Positions 23,502-35,122 of a DNA stretch of 64,000 nucleotides are shown here, one piece after another (the first letter of the stretch is position 1; the number at the start of each line of letters is the position of its first letter). The stretch lies in NCBI GenBank assembly GCA_036365515.1, contig CM070876.1, positions 119,152,810 to 119,216,809 on the forward strand, read 5' to 3'. This stretch comes from Torymus aiolomorphi. Lineage: Eukaryota; Arthropoda; Insecta; Hymenoptera; Torymidae. The notes beneath the pieces are model-generated. The model saw only the letters and a list, made by a program, of their open reading frames with translations, was not told the origin of the DNA and made no database searches. Made by a program: the position numbers and the translations under genes.

Positions 23502-24066
23502 ACACCACAAATTCAGCCTCTGCCATTGAAAGTGCTATTCCAGACTGTTTCTTTGAAGACCACATTACTGTATTTCCTGCTTGCATGATTGGTGTACAAC
23601 TAATGCTCTTCCTATCAGTCTTGTCTCCTGCCCAATCTGCATCTGAATAGGCTGTTAGGTTGTCACTTGTCCGTCTCGTGAACACTAAGCACAAGGCTTT
23701 AGTCTGTTTTAAATACCTTAAAACACGTTTACCTGCTGTCTATAACTGTTGAGTAGGTCTATTTAAAAATCTGCTTAGAAATGATGTTGCATAAACAATG
23801 CCAGGTCTGTATGTCACAGCTAAATAAATTAAAGATCCAACTAACTGTCTGAAAGGTAATTTCTCATCAGTCTCTTCTCTTTCATCCACTTGAAAGTTTG
23901 GCATCATAGGAATGCTTGTACCTTTGCACTCAGGTAAATTAAACTTGTTTAGCATCTTCTCTATGAATTCTTTCTGATAAATCTTTATTTCAGTCTTTGA
24001 CCTTGAGATATTCATTCCTAGAAAATCTCTTACTTCCCCTAGATCTTTGGCATTAAACTTCTCCTT
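23502..24066 (-). pseudogene. Copia pol fragment: end of reverse transcriptase and RNase H
   Basis: Read on the minus strand from about 24,066. KFNAKDLGEVRDFLGMNIS is the classical end of Copia reverse transcriptase. It is followed by QLVGSLIYLAVTYRPGIVYA, an in-frame TAG near 23,737, AGKRVLRYLKQT and the RNase H segment YSDADWAGD...SSKKQSGIALSMAEAEFV. The fragment is cut off at the catalytic EAEF motif exactly where the palindrome begins (23,501). The upstream end stops abruptly in AT-rich DNA. It is a dead fragment of a second Copia lineage, unrelated in position to the element at 15,981. Confidence 0.9.
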
Positions 24067-24223
24067 AACTCAAAAATTTTGTAGAAGATATCAGTGGAAT
24101 CGTCTAGAAAAATGTCAAGAAAAATTATTGTGTAATCGAATGCCTTGAACTATTTTTTTATTCCATAAAAATTTTTTAAGTAGGTACGATACCGAAGTAA
24201 AATTCTTAACCTATTAAGGCCAA

Positions 24224-24628
24224 AGCGACTATATTTGGACACTCAGAAAAGTGTGTTTTCGGCTATATAGAGCGAAAAATAACTCTACCCTGTAGGTACA
24301 ATGCTCTTTTCTTTCTTCGTTGTTTGTGACCCCACTCAATTGATGAAAAGCGGGTAATTTTTTGAAAACCGAAAAAAACTGCTTTTCATCCCTTACGAGG
24401 GGTTTTTTATTCAGCCATGTTTCAATAAAAAGGCACATTGCTAATAATACATCGAAAAAGATGAGACGACATTGTTATTGAGTTATTCAAAAGGTTTTCT
24501 CACACGTTTGTCTAACAATGTTATAATTTAACGTAATATTTTCACTTTACACTCTTTTTCACCCACTAGGAGACATCATATAGATTTTCGGAAACGTACT
24601 TTTTTAAAAATGTCCAAATATAGTCGCT
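24224..24628. mobile_element. 405 bp MITE with perfect 18 bp terminal inverted repeats
   Basis: AGCGACTATATTTGGACA at 24,224-24,241 is exactly reverse-complemented at 24,611-24,628. The interior is AT-rich and non-coding. No unambiguous target duplication was found, so the superfamily is not assigned. Confidence 0.85.
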
Positions 24629-24689
24629 CTAATTATATTTGGACATGAGTTAAGATCTTATTTTCATTATTTAATATACATTTTAAAGA

Positions 24690-25675
24690 TAAATATACGT
24701 GTCTCGTTACGATGTGACTAGGAGCACGCTTAATAGCGGTGCCCTCGTCGCCTCGCATTCCTCGTTGCCCGCGCTGGCCAAAGCCCGTGTACGTACGAAG
24801 CATTTGTGCGTATACTTACACAGGCTTTTTCTATTTTCCGAGGATTTGTCAACGACGCGAGGTGTGAACTCGCGCACCTATACATCGGCACAGAGACACA
24901 GACGAAGGGCGGTGGAGACGGGAAGCCGCCGAAAAGCCCGAGTGCCCGCGGCAGCGAAGGAGCCGCGGGCTAGTCAGTAAAAGGCTCATCAGCCAGAGCG
25001 CGCGCCCGAAACACTTAGCCACTCCCGCACAGCAATGGATAAGCCACACGAGAGACAGCCACGCTCCGAAGCACGCGCAAGAGAGAGAGAGAGAGAGAGA
25101 CATCTGCTGCGCATTATCCGCGCGGAGAGAGACAGAGAGTCTCCTCCGCCTGCCAACCTCTGCTCCAGGCCACGCCGCACTGCAACCACCACCATCGACA
25201 GCTGACCGACGGGTCGGCCTTCCATCGCAGTCAGCGGCAGCCACAGCGGTGCTGACGCACCGAAGGCGAGCCAGCAGAGCAGCACAACAGCGAATCTCCA
25301 GAGAGTCAGGCGAGTGATAGTGACTCGCGGCCTTGCGTTGGCCAACTCGCGTGTACCTAGAGAGAGCGAGGGTTCGCATCGCCGTTGAGCGTCGAGAAAT
25401 CGGCAGCGCACGGCAATCACCCTAGGCTTGGAGTGCGGGGCCGAGAAACCCCCGGTTGCGAGGCCACTAATGCGGCGTTGGCATAGAGTGTGCGCGTAAT
25501 TACCGTTGTTGTCGGCGCGGTTATCGCCGAGTAAAGTAGAGTCATGTAATCGATTCTCCAAAGGAATTCCTCTCTCAGCACAGGAGTCGGCACCCCACCG
25601 ACTCCGCGACAATTGAAGCGACAGCCTCTGGATCCTGGGTACAAATAAGTTGTATTCATTGGAACTGGGGCAGGT
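24690..25675 (+). promoter_or_regulatory. GC/CpG-rich island, possible promoter or untranslated first exon
   Basis: About 1 kb of GC-rich sequence stands out from AT-rich surroundings and contains a GAGAGA tract at about 25,080. GGGGCAGGTAAAAGTG at about 25,667 fits a splice donor (CAG|GTAAA). The large open frames here overlap on both strands and show no domain, so they look compositional. It may be an untranslated exon on the plus strand, or part of an unrecognised repeat. Confidence 0.3.
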
Positions 25676-26330
25676 AAAAGTGCAACGTTACAACGATATA
25701 AACAAAAGAACTTGAAACTACGACCGACAACTAATCAAAACCTCTGACACTTTCTCCTTATTCCACCTTGTGGCCCCTGAGGCCAGAATCACTTGAACAA
25801 ATGATTTAAAATATAATTATACTATTAAACGAAGTTGATATATAAAAAATATAACTCATTAATGAAAAAATGAATCAACGTACAAACCCCTAAACCCATT
25901 TTATGAAGAATTATAGAATTTCCATTATCAAGGAGCGCGGGAGCAAGGCAAGTATCCAATATAGAAAAAGCCTGAGGGTTCGACCGTGCTATTCATACAT
26001 TGAGATGCGTTATGCAGATCTTCGAAATATTGTATCTTTTTAATGCATCACTTAAAAACATACATATTTAGCTTGATTGAAAGCTATTTAGCTGCACTAT
26101 ACAAATCAAAAAATTTCATTCGAAAAGAATATCTCAATGTAAAGATATTGGAATTAGAAAAATTTTTACGGTCATTTACGATCCTCCAAAGTTTTCTTCG
26201 CTCTTTTCTTCAGACATACTTCCGTTTCTCTAAAAGTCACTTCCGGCCACTCTGAATTGCTATTGGCTATAAACTTATTACTCTATTATATATGTATGTG
26301 TATATATGTACACTGGGCTGGCGCGCGTGT
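25676..26330. other. AT-rich stretch with no recognisable gene
   Basis: No domain, RNA gene or repeat boundary recognised. The longest open frame (about 70 codons near 26,043) has no family features. Confidence 0.55.
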
Positions 26331-26337
26331 ATACTTA

Positions 26338-26872
26338 GGGCCTTTGCACGCCAAAAGCATAACGCAAAGAATAAGGAATAAGAGGGCATAAGGTGGACAT
26401 AAGATACTTATGCTCCACTTATTCCTCTTATGCCCGTGTTGTGTACGCAACGGATCGTGCATAACCCCTAAATTGGTTGTTTTGGAGTAAGTTTTTTAAT
26501 AATAAATTGCAAGTAAACATTTAGCTCTTCATCCATTGTTCAAAAATGTCTACACTATAAATTATTATAAAAATAATCACTAAATGATTAAGAAGAAAAC
26601 TTTTATCACTTCTGCACGTTGAAATGATAAAATACAAAAGCCCCTCAAGTTTTATTATTTTGTCAACTTTTTACATTGTAAGCAATTAGAGTCAATTAAT
26701 AATTACAGTAAGCTATTTCATTTCGAAAACTTTACTCCAAAAAAATCAAGAGGTTATGCACATTTCGTTGCGTACACAACACGGGCATAAGAGGAATAAG
26801 CGGAGCATTAGTGCCTTTGCACGTTAAAAGCATAACGCGAAGGAATAAGGAATATGAGGGCATAAGGTGGAT
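26338..26872. mobile_element. Nested MITE-like unit with direct and inverted repeats
   Basis: A ~58 bp word (CCTTTGCACG..AAAAGCATAACGC) occurs directly at about 26,341 and 26,814. Between the copies, 26,405-26,500 (CTCCACTTATTCCTCTTATG...TTGGAGTAAG) is reverse-complemented at 26,715-26,810. The simplest reading is an inverted-repeat element inserted in, or amplified with, a short repeat family. No coding potential. Confidence 0.65.
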
Positions 26873-26899
26873 CCTCGCTTCGCTCGGGCGACAAACTAC

Positions 26900-27085
26900 A
26901 CCCGTGCGAGAATGACCCACTTCGCACACTTGTATCGAAAATAACTATTTTTTTAACGGAGTGTGCGAAACTCGCCATCTCGTGCTTGTTTTGCGTGCGC
27001 GAAGTAGCTGTTTTACACACGGCGTGCGCGAAAGTCGCGCATGCGCAGATCAATTTACTTTCGCGGACGCCGTGCGAAAAACAGC
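26900..27085. repeat. CpG-rich inverted-repeat unit interrupted by the Gypsy element
   Basis: Words such as GTGCGCGAAGTAGCTG, ACACGGCGTGCG and TCGCACACTT recur here. The sequence just right of the Gypsy element (CAGCTACTTCGCACACG at 39,476) is the reverse complement of the GTAGCTG-containing part. The Gypsy copy therefore seems to have landed inside a foldback unit. Confidence 0.5.
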
Positions 27086-28603
27086 TGTTACGACCCGAGT
27101 CGGGCTCGGCGAGCAGAAAGGTGCTTCTGCAATGGTCGCCAAGTCGACCAATCGGAACGTGGAATTCGTTTGCTCAATTAAGCGCTAAAGCGCATGGAGT
27201 TGCAGGAAAGTTTAAATAAAACTCGAACTCGAGAGAATAAACCTTAACATGAATTTATTGAATTAATTCAGAACTTTGTTAATTTTGACAACCAATGAAC
27301 TTTTAGAACCGTGACTCTATACAATTCAATGACTATTTAAAGCTTCTGGGCGCAACATGCACAATGTGCAGCAGAGTACCAAAAATATTGATAACGACCC
27401 AAGCTCTAGCTACTAAGCGTCTCATATGCTCGGTAGCGACTGACTCCGGCGGCTCGGCGCTCTTCTTTTATACCCCTAACGCGGACCTCAGGCCGTTGAC
27501 AAGGATCCTAGGAGAAACGCTATTGGTCGGCAGCTTCAGGTTGGTAGTGGGAGGCAGTATGGTGTAGAGCCTGTAGGGTGCCAGGTTGCCTCAGAGGCCT
27601 TCCCCCCACTCTCAAGTGGGGAGAGTGGCGATGGAGGGGCCCTAGACCAGAAAACAGGGTCGAGAGCGATGAACAGCGGGTGACGGACCGCCTCCCTCCA
27701 GTGGCGTGGGACGCCGCTAGTCTGTGATTGGCTGTTGACGATGGCTCGGACCGTTAGGTTGTTACGCTACTGCGCCATAGTTCTGGGAATTGTTTGTCTC
27801 TCGAGCCAATTCACTGTTTCTCGGAATTGTTTATGTTCACGTTGGGTGACCGTTGGCACTAATGGATTCTGAGAAGTGTTTACGCATCGCATTCCTGGCC
27901 TATCCGTTAATCCTTTCCTTAGCCTAATGGATTCCAAGAAGTGTTTACGCATTCTTGGTTCGACCATTGATGCATTCCTGAAACTGTTGACCTTGAAGTG
28001 GATTAAGTTTCGTCGAGCCCTTCGCTAATTGATTCTCGGAAGCATTCACGTCTTTTGTTTGTCCTTGAATTGTTTCTCGAGCTGCTGGCTGTCCTTGGGA
28101 ATTTCTGTAACAGAGCTTCTTCATACCTGTGCGAGCTTCCCTAATTAATTATTATTACACCTGCCATTGTTTATCGAATCGCTAATTATTATGACGTAAT
28201 TACTATTTATCGTCCAAATAGTTATTAATCTAATAGCGATTACTACCGTTTATTTAGTTTTATTACTAATCTCAATTTGTTCGTTAGCGCGTTGATAGTT
28301 TCATTATACGGGCGCAGTTACTAATTGTTAAAGGTAATTAGTTAATAAATTCATTATCGCTTGTTTATCATCGATTCCTATTCGAGTTATTGTTAATTAC
28401 TTGTTTATAACTTAGTTAATTAACTAATTAATATATAGATTCTACTATTAGAATTTTAGATCAAGATTGTTATGGGAACGCATTCAATTATTATTCAATT
28501 TATCATTTTATTTAACTTCTATCAGAGATCAATATTTAAGGTTTCATTGTAGAATTGCCTTTATGGGTTGCATGATTCGTCTACGCAAACGCAGTTCGTA
28601 ACA
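27086..28603 (-). repeat. Gypsy element 1, 3' LTR (element on minus strand)
   Basis: A 1,518 bp LTR reading on the plus strand from TGTTACGACCCGAGTCGG to GTTCGTAACA. On the minus strand it is preceded by the polypurine tract at 28,604-28,619 (AAAAAAAGGGGGAGAC). CAGC precedes it (27,082-27,085) and follows the other LTR, giving a 4 bp target duplication. Confidence 0.92.
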
Positions 28604-28679
28604 GTCTCCCCCTTTTTTTAAAACACGAACCCATGGTTCGGGTTTTTCTTCACGCGACGAAAAGGGCTGGTACGCTCGA

Positions 28680-29815
28680 TGGCGGGAAAAACCCGATTAT
28701 AGAGATATGCGCATGTATGTGGTGTGGTGAGCGTGTATGGGCGCATGCGAGCGGGTGTAGTGAGGGTGCGTGTATATGTGTGTGCGTGTGCGTGCGTATG
28801 AGTGTGTGCGTGCGTGTGAAGGGGTATAGGCGTACGAAGGGGTGCGTGTATGTGTGTGTGCGCGTGGGTGTGTGTGCGCGTATGTGTATGTGGAATGGGC
28901 GCATGTACGCGCATGCAAGTGGGTGTGCATGAGGGTGCGTGTATGGGTGTGCGAGTGGGTGTGTGTGTGAAGGGGTATGTGTGTGTGTGCGTGAAGTATA
29001 GGGGTGCGTAGGGGTCATGTATGTGTGTGTGCGCGTGGGTGTGTGTGCGCGTGTGTGTATATGGAATGGGTGCATGTACGCGCATGCGAGTGGGTGTGCG
29101 TGAGGGTGCGTGTATATGTGTGTACGAGTGGGTGTGTGTATGAAGGGGTATGTGGGTGTGTAGGGGTGCGTGTATGTGTGTGTGCATGAAGGGGTATGTG
29201 AGTGTGTGGGGGGGGTCCAAAGTTTAGACGATCCACTTTAGAATTGAAGTCAACTCTAGACGTTCTCCATTCCGACATAAGCTACTGCAGATTGTGCAAA
29301 ATTTCGAAATTCTAAATTACGAAAATCACATTTTCGAATGTAACAATTCACCTACTGTCCAAAACATCGAATTTCATTAATAGAATTTTAATAGGGATAC
29401 AATAAAGATATTTCGAAATTAATCATTAGAAACAAGTTACATTCGTTTTAAAATAGTATTGATGAAATTCGATGTTTTGGACAGTAGGTGAATTGTTACA
29501 TTCGAAAATATGATTTCCGTAATTTAGAATTTCGAAATTTTGCATAATCTAGGGTAGCTTATGTCGGAATGGAAAACGTCTAGAGTTGACTTCAATTCTA
29601 AGGTGGATCGTCTAAACTTTGGACCCCCCCCAGTGTGTGGGGGTGCGTGTGTGTGCGCGTGAAGGGGTATAGGGGTGCGTAGGGGTGCGTGTATGTGTAT
29701 GTGCGTGAAGGGGTATATTGGTGTGTAGGGGTGCATGTATGTGTGTGTGCGCGTGGATGTGTGTGCGCGTGTGTGTGTATATGGAATGGGCGCATGTACG
29801 CGCATGCGAGTGGCG
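28680..29815. repeat. GTGTGCG-rich degenerate array, split by a MITE
   Basis: About 700 bp of GTGTGTGCGCGTGGGTG-type sequence with a loose higher-order period of 100-200 bp (GGGCGCATG..CGCGCATGCGAGTGGGTG recurs at about 28,740, 28,900, 29,070 and 29,785). It is interrupted by the MITE at 29,210-29,631. The His/Thr-rich and Val/Cys-rich open frames through it are artefacts of composition. Confidence 0.85.
29210..29631. mobile_element. MITE with ~180 bp inverted repeats and 8-9 bp target duplication
   Basis: Ends GGGGGGTCCAAAGTTTAGAC and its complement. Arms extend inward about 180 bp with few mismatches (ACAATTCACCTACTGTCCAA near the centre). AGTGTGTGG occurs on both sides (29,201-29,209 and 29,632-29,640). 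An 8-9 bp duplication fits hAT-type transposition. It lies inside the GTGTGCG array, so it came later. Confidence 0.88.
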
Positions 29816-29825
29816 CGCGCATAGC

Positions 29826-29975
29826 CGCTTCGCCGGCGGCTCCTCACCCGCGGATTGAAGCGCTAATAAGCCTTCGGCGGCTTCCAGGTCCCCGCCCACG
29901 CAACTATCGGGCATCACTCATTCCTTCATCATCAGGGTAGGCTCCTCAGATCCCTCCTCCTCCAGCCACTCTTCC
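29826..29975 (-). pseudogene. Exon-like fragment, unrecognised, with one stop
   Basis: On the minus strand, after TATATTAAG (acceptor-like), codons read EEWLEEEGSEEPTLMMKE, a TGA, then MPDSCVGGDLEAAEGLLALQ and SAGEEPPAKR. The composition is that of a normal protein: acidic and Leu/Ala-rich with a helix-like LLALQ. It is unlike the low-complexity arrays on either side. It may be a piece of a host gene, for example a regulator N-terminus, carried by or inserted into the Gypsy element. No family is recognised and the fragment is short. Confidence 0.3.
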
Positions 29976-30039
29976 TTAATATATATTAAATCCCCCTCCA
30001 TTTCTGGAAAAGGATAGGAAAGAAAACCGAGGCGTAAGT

Positions 30040-30735
<696 letters not shown>

Positions 30736-31194
30736 TCATATGTCGGCCGAGAAAACAGCGCAAAACTTGTTTGTAGTCTAAAAAGAATGCAGAAGAAGAG
30801 AAAGGAAAAGAAAAGAACCATATATGCTCGCGATCCAAAGAAACCATATTGGTAAATACCTTTTCATTGCGGGGATGATGGTGGCGGACAACCTCTCGCT
30901 ACGGTGGCTGTCGGAAGAAGGGTCCGTCGAAGCGGAAGGACCCGAGGAAAAGACGCAGGCGAAGCGGGGAGTGAGGGCGCCTCGTTCGAGTAATGGGCCG
31001 CGTCATAAACTTAGTCACTGGGTTTGGACAATGTCACAGTCCATTTCCATGAAAGGCTTAGGGTGTTTCTAGGGAACCTTAAGTTTCCCTATAATATCGT
31101 AATTTCGCGCTATATTTCAAACATATCCCTCGCAGTGTACTATTTGAAATGCAGTGTCTGTCGAAAAATTTTTCTCTCTTTCCCCTTATATATT

Positions 31195-31760
31195 TTGAAA
31201 TTTTAAGGGTGAATTTTCAATACGTAAGTTTTAAATTTTAAGGGTGAAGTTACAATGAAACACGGGTTTAATAGTTAGGATTTTAAGGGTAAAAACGCGG
31301 GTTGAAGAATTAGTTTTAAGGGTGAGCTTATAATGAAACGCGGGCTTAATGATTAATTTTAAGGGTGAATCTACAATGAAACGCGGGTTGTAATTTAAAA
31401 AATTTTAACTTTTTTTAGGGTGAACTACAATGAAACGCGGGTTGTAACTTAAATAATTTTATTTTTAAGAGTGAATCTACAATAAAACACGGGTTTTAAT
31501 TTAAATTTTCAGGGTGAATCTACAATAAAACACGGGTTTTAATTTAAATTTTAAGGGTGAATCTACAATAAAACAGGAGTTTTAATTTAAATTTAAGGGT
31601 GAATCTACAATGAAACACTGGTTTTAATTTAAATTTTAAGGGTGAATCTACAATAAAACACGGGTTTTAATTTAAATAATTAAATTTTTTAAGGGTGAAT
31701 CTACAATGAAACGCTGGTTGTAATTTAAATAATTTAATTTTTAAGGGTGAAGAGAGCCCC
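31195..31760. repeat. ~45 bp tandem repeats between pol and 3' LTR of Gypsy 1
   Basis: About a dozen units of TTTTAAGGGTGAATCTACAA followed by TGAAACGCGGGTTGTAATTTAAA and variants. A diverged equivalent with the same TTTAAGGGTGAA core lies at 40,870-41,420, in the corresponding place of Gypsy 2. The repeat block therefore belongs to this Gypsy family. Confidence 0.88.
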
Positions 31761-32072
31761 TGCCATCGCTCCCTTCCGTGAGATTCTTCCCATGGCTCGC
31801 CGGGACCCACCCTGTTGTACCGCATCAGGAGTACTTCCGATTTCCCATTTCCAGGGCGTAAAACAAGAGATTATCTTAAACATTCTAGATTTTAACCTTT
31901 AAAGCGAGCCCTGGCCATCTCTCCTATGACCCTTATTACTTTATTATTTATTGCCTTCGTTAAAAACAGGATACATGAATTTATGATTAGGTCGCACGCA
32001 AAATATAAAAATACAAACGCCGCACAGAATAACATTATAAATATCGCGTAAAGGAGGGAGAAACAAATAAAA

Positions 32073-32900
32073 TTAGCTAGGTCGCAAACACGCATGTTTT
32101 AATGTGTCCACATGGACTACTTTTGTTCTGCTATTCCCTAAATCTATTCTCACGTTTCTATCGCCTATCAATTCTATTACCTTATACCGGCCCGCGTGTT
32201 GCTCATCAAATTTACCGATTCGCGGCTCTTTCAATAAATATACTTCCTCCCCTACCTTGAAATTCTTTATATTTAATTTTTGGTCATAATATCTTTTTGA
32301 GCGTTCTTTTGCCTCTAATAATCGAGTTTTTGCCATTTTCTGAGTGTTGTTTAATTTAAATATTAGTTCGTCTAAATACATTTTGTATGTTTTTTCCACG
32401 GTTTTGGTCTCGAATTCCGAAGGTAACCTCGCCTTCTGACCGAATACTAATTCGTTGGCGGTAAAACCGTGCGCTGAATGAACCGACGTATTATACGAAA
32501 ACATGGCCATTTTAATCCAAGCGTCCCAATCAGTTTTTTCCGTATACATTTTTAAATATTCTACTAGTGAATGATGACTTCTTTCTAAGGATCCCATTGT
32601 TTGGGGATGGAAGGAGGTCGATCTTAATTGTTTAATTTTAAATATTTTTGCTACCTTTTGCATTAAACTACTTTGAAAATTACTACCCTGATCGGTTTTT
32701 ATGGCTTCGGGACAACCAAACCTGGTAATGAAATCGTGGACTAACGCGGTGGCAAACATCTCAGTGGTCATGTCGGAAATAGGAAGGGTGTCAGAATACT
32801 TAGCTAGATTGCACTGGAGGGTTAATATATATTTATTTCCGGCTACAGTTACAGGTAAGGGCCCTACGATATCCATCTCTAAGACTTCGGATGCTTTGCT
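32073..32900 (-). pseudogene. Gypsy 1 integrase core (HHCC finger missing)
   Basis: Minus strand from about 32,900. SEVLEMDIVGPLPVT supplies the first catalytic Asp, TDQGSNFQSS the second, and HPQTMGSLERSHH the Glu. The C-terminal part (FKVGEEVYLLKEPRIGKFDE) resembles the usual GPY/F-type tail, ending at 32,073. The N-terminal HHCC zinc-binding domain expected just before SEVLE is absent: the preceding frame (ALDDRLQHLAKHP) joins at about 32,905 out of frame, which implies a deletion there. Confidence 0.85.
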
Positions 32901-33838
32901 AGGTGTTGCAACCTATCGTCTAGAGCTGGAATAATTACTTCGCCGGGGCAGATAATTAATTTGGGGACTGCAGTTTTCCAACGCGCCCGTAAAGTTATTT
33001 CGATGGGTAGCCAATGATTCTTTTCCAGCCCGTCGCCGACTTTCGAGATGCTAACTGAATTTACTTGCTCCTCAATCATTGCGGTTCGTAGTGAATCTAA
33101 GCATTGAACTATCATGGTCGTGGTAGCTATTTCACTTGATTTTTCCTTTACAAATAATGAATATATAATCCTACCACTTGATAAATTCGTTTGTACTGCC
33201 GCGCCTATACCAATGGGTTCTGTTTTTAATTTCTCAATATCTATCATTTCTAAATCCGCTAACTGTTGGCAAATTGGGGTGCTTATTTCGCAATCTACTG
33301 ACATAAAATGCGCGATATTATCTTTTCTCATTAAAAGCTGATCTCTCGAATATTCCACGGGGGTTATGACTAAAATTCGATCAAATTTAATAGGTACCTC
33401 ATTCATACTGGACGGTATCTCGTGAGTTGTGTTCGTGATGTTGTCCCTACAGGACTGTGTCTGTATCTCGTCATCTCCACATGACGGTATCTCGTGAGTT
33501 GTGTTCGTGATATTGTCCCTACAGGACTGTGTCCGTATCTCGTCATCTCCACATGACGGTATCTCGTGAATTGTATCTTTAAAGGAAGGCGCTATTTTAC
33601 AAGTTTTTATTTTAATAATCTCGTTTTCTAATTCGTCGTCTGAATCGTCGGACGCAATGTCAGAGAAAATTAGATTTTCAGTCATTAGTTCTTGGGGAGC
33701 AATCATCCATTGAACTTGTGTCGTGTCTTCCCTACCTAAGCCTGAGTCTTCCTGATAGGTAAATCCGTGTGGAATCCCGGCCCTATTTCTCTCCTCATCG
33801 CGCGCGGAAGTAATACGGCCTGAGGATCCATAGTCCAC
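32879..33838 (-). pseudogene. Gypsy 1 pol spacer with TARG1-like macrodomain
   Basis: A 319-codon open segment between RNase H and integrase. Residues 91-143 are a 24-residue direct repeat (HEIPSCGDDEI.TQSCRDNI). Residues ~152-282 read like a macrodomain of the TARG1/OARD1 type: an opening strand (FDRILVITP), DNIAHFMSVDC (family pattern D-S-L-A-H-C-I-S-x-D-C), RIIYSLFVKE (family G-R-Y-I-Y-x-L-x-T-K), a helix (QCLDSLRTAMIEE) and SISKVGDGLEKNHW (family P-x-I-G-C-G-L-D-x-L-x-W). Macrodomains bind or hydrolyse ADP-ribose; in TARG1 a Lys and the Asp of GLD are catalytic. Here the Lys position looks kept and the Asp reads Glu, so binding without hydrolysis is possible. A remnant of the same module is in Gypsy 2. 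Confidence 0.65.
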
Positions 33839-34138
33839 AGCCCCCCCAACGCACGCGAAGGCATCAGTTGTAAGTCTCGCGTCCGGAAGTCCGCCTGTCA
33901 GGGTTTCTTGATGGGAACTCTCCCGTAGGCCCCCGGCGCTCTCCTCGACACGTGCGGAAGTACTACGGCCCGTCGGGATTTCTTGATAGGAACTCTCCTG
34001 TTAGTCCCCGACCCCCCCGACACGCGTGAAGGCATCAGCCACCTTACTTGTGTCTGGTATACCCCTAGCGCTATTGCCTCCTCTTGCGAGGGCATTAGAC
34101 GCGTAGACCGCGACCGGAAGTCCCCCTATGCTATACTC

Positions 34139-35122
34139 CTATCTTACCAGGGCATCGGCCACGACTTCTACAACTGGTATCCACTGAAAGCTGACCTCGG
34201 TCACGTCACCCATGACCGCTGTCTCTTCTGCTGAAGAAACAGCCCTAAGTTCGTCAGTCAGTCCGTTATTTTGTCTTGTCAATGTGTGACAGTCCTCTGA
34301 TCCCTCAGAATTAACTAAATTAATATTATTCACAAGAAATAGATTTTCTATATTTGCTTCCGAATATAATTCCTCTGGATCAAAGTCAGTGTGGTCGGTG
34401 GGTATGGGAAAGGAAGGTATAGGGTTTCGAGACAAAGCGTCCGCGTTCATGTTCATTTTCCCGGATTTGTGCGTGATGTCATAATCGTATTCTCTAAGCA
34501 ATATTTTCCATCTACTTATTCTCACTATCGGATCTTTTAATTTATGCAGCCATAACAGCGGCCTATGATCCGTTACTAGAGTAAACTTCCTACCGTATAG
34601 ATATGGCCTGAATTGTTTTACCGCGTGAATTATAGCGAGAAGTTCCTTTTCGGTGGTATTATATTTTAATTCTGCGCCAATTAATGCTTTTGATGTGTAA
34701 GCAATCGGAAGATCTCTTCCTATCGGACCCTGACTCAGCACCCCCCCCCCCTAAAGCATAATCTGACGCGTCTGTAGTTACTATAAATGGTTCATTGAAA
34801 TTAGGATACTGCAATATTGGCTTGGAACAAAGTGCTTGCTTTAAAACGACAATGCCCTTTCTTGTGCTTCCTCCCATATAAATTTTATGTTTTTTTGCAA
34901 AAGGTAATGAAGGGGCCTAGCAATTTTAGCAAAATTCCGAATAAACCTCCGGTAATACCCGGCTAAACCTAAGAATTGTTTAATGTTTTTAGGGTTTTTC
35001 GGACGCGGAAACTCAGAAACGGCCTGAGTTTTCCTAGGATCTGGTCTTACCCCCTCCTCCGATTTCACGTGACCCAAATACACGACCTCTTTTCTCAAGA
35101 AAAGGCACTTATCGGGCTGCAA
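34139..35122 (-). pseudogene. Gypsy 1 RT connection and RNase H region, two frameshifts
   Basis: Minus strand. The first part (VVYLGHVKSEEGVRPDPRK, then QFLGLAGYYRRFIRNFAKIA) is the palm/connection region. The frame shifts near 34,860, continues with ALCSKPILQYPNFNEPFIV and TTDASDYALGG, and shifts again in a run of about twelve C residues, consistent with slippage. RNase H then follows with AYTSKAL, TEKELLAIIHA and LVTDHRPLLWL, ending in a poorly conserved acidic tail at 34,139. Confidence 0.88.

Noticed and set aside
24849..25612. Overlapping 176- and 207-codon minus-strand frames in the GC-rich island
   Set aside because: Overlapping frames of odd composition with no domain; high GC lowers stop-codon frequency.
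28618..29220. Long His/Thr/Pro-rich open frames on the minus strand
   Set aside because: They translate a GTGTGCG array; frames are open in several registers and carry no domain.
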